From positions 247,521 through 311,520 of the forward strand of contig NZ_JACNMM010000007.1 in the NCBI RefSeq assembly GCF_020529025.1: a stretch of 64,000 bases of DNA. The letters run 5' to 3'. Each line of letters begins with the position of its first letter. The stretch's first letter is position 1. The notes under the pieces were generated by a model, which searched no databases, was not told where the DNA came from, and was given only the letters and a program-made list of their open reading frames with translations. Source of the stretch: Oceaniglobus trochenteri. Its GTDB lineage: Bacteria; Pseudomonadota; Alphaproteobacteria; Rhodobacterales; Rhodobacteraceae. A program made the position numbers and the translations under genes. Positions 61,439 through 64,000 of this stretch are shown piece by piece.

Positions 61439-62464
61439 ATGGAAGCACTAGTCATCACCGACATCGGGTCGACCGAAATTCGCGAGGTCGATTCCCCCGT
61501 TTGCGACCCCGATGGCGTTATCCTGTCCGTGGGGCATGTCGGTCTGTGCGGGTCTGACCTGAACACCTATTCCGGGCTGAATCCCCTGGTCAGCCTGCCC
61601 CGCATACCCGGCCACGAGATCGGCGGCACGATCATCGAACGCGGCGCCGATGTTCCCGAAGCCTTCGCCCTCGGAAAATCCGCGATCGTGATACCCTACA
61701 CGACCTGCGGGGCCTGCTCCTCGTGCCAGGCCGACCGCCCCAACGCCTGCCGCTATAACCGCACCTTGGGCGTTCAACAGGATGGTGGCATGTCTGCCCT
61801 GCTGAAGATTCGCCATGACCGCCTGATCCTGAACGACACATTGCCTGCCCCCCAACTGTCGCTGGTCGAACCGCTGTCGGTCGGTTTTCACGCGGTGGCC
61901 CGCGGCCGTGTGGCCAAGGGGGAAACCGTCGTCGTTTTGGGCGGCGGCATGATCGGTGTCGGCGCGATGCTGGGGGCTTTGGCACACGACGCGAAGGTCA
62001 TCATGGTCGAAGTCAGCGAGTCGAAACGCCAGACGCTGCTGGATCTGGGCGCCCATGCGGTGATCAACCCCGAGACGATGGATCTTGCGGACCAGGTGTC
62101 GAAACACACCGACGGACAGGGCCCCGATGTCGTGATCGAAGCCGTGGGCCTGCCCCAGACCTTCCGCAGCGCAGTCGACCTTGCCAGCTATGCCGGGCGG
62201 GTCGTCTATGTCGGCTATGCCAAGGAAGAGGTCAGTTACAACACCTCCCTCTTCAATCTCAAGGAACTCGACATCATGGGGTCGCGCAATGCGACCCGTA
62301 CCGATTTCGAAGAGGTCATCACCTTCCTCGAATCCAACCCATCGGCTGGCAACATGCTGATTTCCCGAACCTTTCCGTGGTCGCAGGCACAAAACTCCTT
62401 CCAGCACTGGAAAGAGAACCGCAACGAGACCTTCAAGGTGATCATTGATGTCACGGCCGGATGA
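61439..62464 (+). CDS. Zinc-dependent alcohol dehydrogenase, L-galactonate/L-gulonate 5-dehydrogenase-like
   Basis: A 341-residue medium-chain dehydrogenase. Catalytic zinc ligands are in GLCGSDLNTYSG and the GHEIGGTIIERGADV block. The structural zinc cysteines lie in CGACSSCQADRPNAC, and the Rossmann motif in VVLGGGMIGVGAMLG. Relatives oxidise sorbitol, L-idonate or L-galactonate at C5. With a tagaturonate-reductase-like enzyme next door, L-galactonate to D-tagaturonate is a coherent assignment. GGGAAAAG precedes the ATG. Confidence 0.88.
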   Translation: MEALVITDIGSTEIREVDSPVCDPDGVILSVGHVGLCGSDLNTYSGLNPLVSLPRIPGHEIGGTIIERGADVPEAFALGKSAIVIPYTTCGACSSCQADRPNACRYNRTLGVQQDGGMSALLKIRHDRLILNDTLPAPQLSLVEPLSVGFHAVARGRVAKGETVVVLGGGMIGVGAMLGALAHDAKVIMVEVSESKRQTLLDLGAHAVINPETMDLADQVSKHTDGQGPDVVIEAVGLPQTFRSAVDLASYAGRVVYVGYAKEEVSYNTSLFNLKELDIMGSRNATRTDFEEVITFLESNPSAGNMLISRTFPWSQAQNSFQHWKENRNETFKVIIDVTAG

Positions 62465-62513
62465 TCCGCTGACATTTCACCTTGCTTGATGAGGCGCGGG
62501 CGGCTGATATGTA

Positions 62514-62529
62514 CTTTAAAATCATAAAG
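62514..62529. promoter_or_regulatory. Candidate GntR operator upstream of gntR2
   Basis: CTTTA-N6-TAAAG, a perfect interrupted palindrome 20 nt before the GTG start of the GntR gene. Part of it (ACTTTAA) recurs in the sugar-operon promoter at 57513-57519. Confidence 0.45.
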
Positions 62530-62548
62530 ACATAAGGCAGCGCACTCC

Positions 62549-63442
62549 GTGTCCCGAACCAACAGCGTCTACAAAGACACCTACAATTCGTGCCTGGATT
62601 TCATCAAGAAACTGGGCGCCAACGCGTCCCTGCCGCCAGAGACCGTCCTGGCAAAGAAATGGGATATCAGCCGCACCACTGTGCGTTCCGTTCTCGAACA
62701 TCTGGACGAAGTCGGGATCATCAGCTGGCAAGGGCGGCAGAAAACCGTTCTTCGAAGACCGCGCAAGGGCGATTATTTTTCGGCCGAAGAAACCAAGTCG
62801 GCCGGGAAGCGTGTTGAAACCGCCTTCATGGAATATGTTCTCGGGGGCGACCTGGCCCCGGGGACAATTCTGCGCGAGGCCGAACTGGTGCGCGAATTCG
62901 GGATCAGCACGTCAAGCGTACGCGAATTCCTGATCCGGTTCTCCCGCTTCGGATTGATCGAGAAAAAACCCAACCGCCATTGGGTTCTGAACGGGTTCAC
63001 CCGCGACTTTGCCGCGGAACTTTTCGATGTGCGCGAGATGTTCGAACTGCGGGCCTTTCGCGCCTATTGCGGCGGCTGGCCGTCGCCGACCGAGAAACAG
63101 ACAATGACGACGCTTGAGCAGGAGCATCTCGACATCCTTGCCCGTATCAACGACGATTATCTTGAATTTCCCGCTCTGGACGAGAAGTTTCACCGCGTCT
63201 TTCGCGGCGCCCTGTCGAACCGCTTTGTCGACGATTTCTACGAACTCATCTCGCTGATCTTCCACTTTCACTACCGCTGGAAAAAGACCGACGAACGCGA
63301 ACGCAACGAGGTGGCGGCGCGCGAACACCTTGCCGTGATTCAGGCCCTTCTGGCCGACGATACCAACGCCGCGCGCGCCGCACTTGAACTGCACCTGGAA
63401 TCGGCACGGCGAACTCTGATGAATTCGGTCACCTGGGACTGA
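62549..63442 (+). CDS. GntR-family regulator with two tandem winged helices and an FCD domain
   Basis: A 297-residue regulator beginning at GTG 62549 (AAGGCAG upstream). Residues about 8-70 form one GntR-like winged helix (LPPETVLAKKWDISRTTVRS then a wing). Residues about 85-150 form a second (GDLAPGTILREAELVREFGI then STSSVREFLIRFSRFGLIEK). An FCD ligand domain spans 155-290 and includes the LDEKFHRVFRGALSNRFVDD helix. Normal FadR/FCD proteins have one winged helix and 220-250 residues. It is the last catabolic gene of the carbohydrate island and is its probable regulator. Confidence 0.88.
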   Translation: MSRTNSVYKDTYNSCLDFIKKLGANASLPPETVLAKKWDISRTTVRSVLEHLDEVGIISWQGRQKTVLRRPRKGDYFSAEETKSAGKRVETAFMEYVLGGDLAPGTILREAELVREFGISTSSVREFLIRFSRFGLIEKKPNRHWVLNGFTRDFAAELFDVREMFELRAFRAYCGGWPSPTEKQTMTTLEQEHLDILARINDDYLEFPALDEKFHRVFRGALSNRFVDDFYELISLIFHFHYRWKKTDERERNEVAAREHLAVIQALLADDTNAARAALELHLESARRTLMNSVTWD

Positions 63443-63793
63443 CGCTGCCCCAAGTGGCGGCTATCGCCCACCCGCGCAATGCTTGATGGCCTGCTGGAGC
63501 AACCGCCGCCTCACATCCTGCCAAACACCGGCGCCTGAATGACCGACCTCGCTGAACTCTTCCAGTGCGGCCTGCAGGATCGCCGCCCGTGTCACACTTG
63601 GGTTGCGCTGCGGTTCTTGCGGATTGGTGAAACTTGTCTGGTCATTCGCACCCGGTCATCTTCCCAACGTCAAGGCATGTCGCCCCGCGGGCTTTGTGCA
63701 CCCTGCCAGTCCGCCCCGGGCCAGTGGCCAGACGTTCCGCCACCGCGCCAGGCTGTCAGATGGCGCGTCAGGCGGTGGGCGGGTCGAAGGCCG
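63443..63793. other. Gene-poor interval with decayed sequence
   Basis: About 350 bp between the GntR gene and the IS end. Apart from the TetR-like fragment at 63461-63595, no intact gene, tRNA or terminator is seen. It looks like debris next to an insertion site. Confidence 0.5.
63461..63595 (-). pseudogene. TetR-family regulator remnant
   Basis: On the minus strand an open frame of 44 residues begins VTRAAILQAALEEFSEVGHS, the opening of a TetR DNA-binding helix pair, and then continues GAGVWQDVRRRLLQQAIKHC to a stop without the expected recognition helix. The open frame extends about 45 nt further upstream without a clear ATG. It appears to be an N-terminal fragment joined to unrelated or distal sequence by a deletion. 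Confidence 0.45.
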
Positions 63794-64000
63794 TGTATTG
63801 ACCCAGCTGAATCTGCTCTGGTTAAGCCGCTAATGTGAATGCCTCGGCAGGCGTGCGCATGGCAAGGGCCTGATGAGGGCGGCGGTTATTGTAAAAGGCA
63901 ATCCAGTCACCGATGACGCGCATCGCATGTTGGATGCTTTCGAAGCGGTGGCGATGCACGCACTGCTCCTTGAGCGTCCGAATGAAGCGCTCGACCATGC
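63794..64000 (-). mobile_element. IS3-family insertion sequence, right end (runs off window)
   Basis: The element end appears to lie at about 63794, where TGTATTGACCCAGCTGAATC looks like an IS3-type terminal repeat (TG...ACCC start) on the plus strand, 28 bp from the transposase stop. The partner end and target duplication are outside the window, so the exact boundary is provisional. Confidence 0.6.
63822..64000 (-). CDS. IS3-family transposase OrfB, C-terminal part (partial at window edge)
   Basis: Fifty-eight C-terminal residues of an integrase-core transposase. The end of the DDE domain is recognisable: MVERFIRTLKEQCVHRHRF with the catalytic Glu3 of this fragment, then WIAFYNNRRPHQALAMRTPA, the YNxxRPHxAL motif near the C-terminus of IS3-family OrfB proteins. 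The stop codon TAA is at 63822-63824. The rest lies to the right of the window. Confidence 0.88.
   Translation of the reverse strand, partial: MVERFIRTLKEQCVHRHRFESIQHAMRVIGDWIAFYNNRRPHQALAMRTPAEAFTLAA

Noticed and set aside
1..64000. CRISPR arrays, defence systems, prophage or biosynthetic gene cluster
   Set aside because: No direct-repeat array, cas-like, toxin-antitoxin, phage structural or NRPS/PKS sequences were seen on either strand.

Overview
The window is GC-rich, densely packed bacterial DNA that reads like an alphaproteobacterium, most likely a Rhodobacterales-type heterotroph. The basis is the gene set (TRAP and many ABC importers, a ykoF-thiXYZ thiamine-precursor cassette, an aa3/caa3-type oxidase operon, GntR/LysR-controlled catabolic islands) and the frequent 1-4 nt start/stop overlaps. 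No rRNA, tRNA, CRISPR array, phage module or replication origin was seen. The only mobile DNA is the end of an IS3-family element at the right edge.

Layout. 31-3082: TRAP permeases dctQ-dctM (minus) divergent from a denD-like sugar-acid dehydrogenase. 3234-6453: a thiamine-precursor ABC importer with a YkoF protein, led by a clear TPP riboswitch. 6671-14193: an oligopeptide-type ABC importer plus a fumarase/aspartase-superfamily lyase, with a convergent LysR regulator; the two promoters share a T-N11-A site. 14384-24836: a GntR-controlled island with a flavin reductase-like protein, a hydantoin-racemase-like protein, two amidohydrolases (one lacking the usual HxH metal motif) and a second complete oligopeptide-type importer. 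25100-27742: a four-gene phospholipid-type operon (PlsC-like, CdsA-like, small membrane protein, CDP-alcohol phosphatidyltransferase-like). 27765-34563: an RND pump and adaptor divergent from an OmpR-type two-component system. 34591-35172: ExoD. 35254-45584: one tightly coupled minus-strand operon joining a Tat-exported molybdenum hydroxylase, its 2Fe-2S subunit and a triheme cytochrome c to a complete cytochrome oxidase (subunit II-cyt c, fused I+III, CtaG, small membrane protein, second triheme cytochrome). 45803-63442: a carbohydrate island with two complete sugar ABC importers, a GHL6/GH151-like glycosidase, a DgoD-like dehydratase, a sulfatase, an aldo-keto reductase, a tagaturonate/fructuronate-reductase-like enzyme, a zinc alcohol dehydrogenase and a GntR regulator with two winged helices. 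63443-64000: a decayed TetR-like fragment and the end of an IS3-family element.

How the parts fit. The carbohydrate island is the most suggestive unit. Its enzymes can be ordered into a route from a sulfated L-galactose or L-fucose oligosaccharide: uptake, desulfation and glycoside cleavage in the cytoplasm, oxidation by the aldo-keto reductase, then L-galactonate to tagaturonate to altronate to 2-keto-3-deoxygluconate. This order is inference. The Mo-hydroxylase/oxidase operon looks like a private electron route from a periplasmic hydroxylation or aldehyde oxidation to oxygen. The GntR island (14-25 kb) looks like uptake and ring opening or deamination of an unknown nitrogen heterocycle or cyclic amide, with matching operator-like sequences at both of its promoters.
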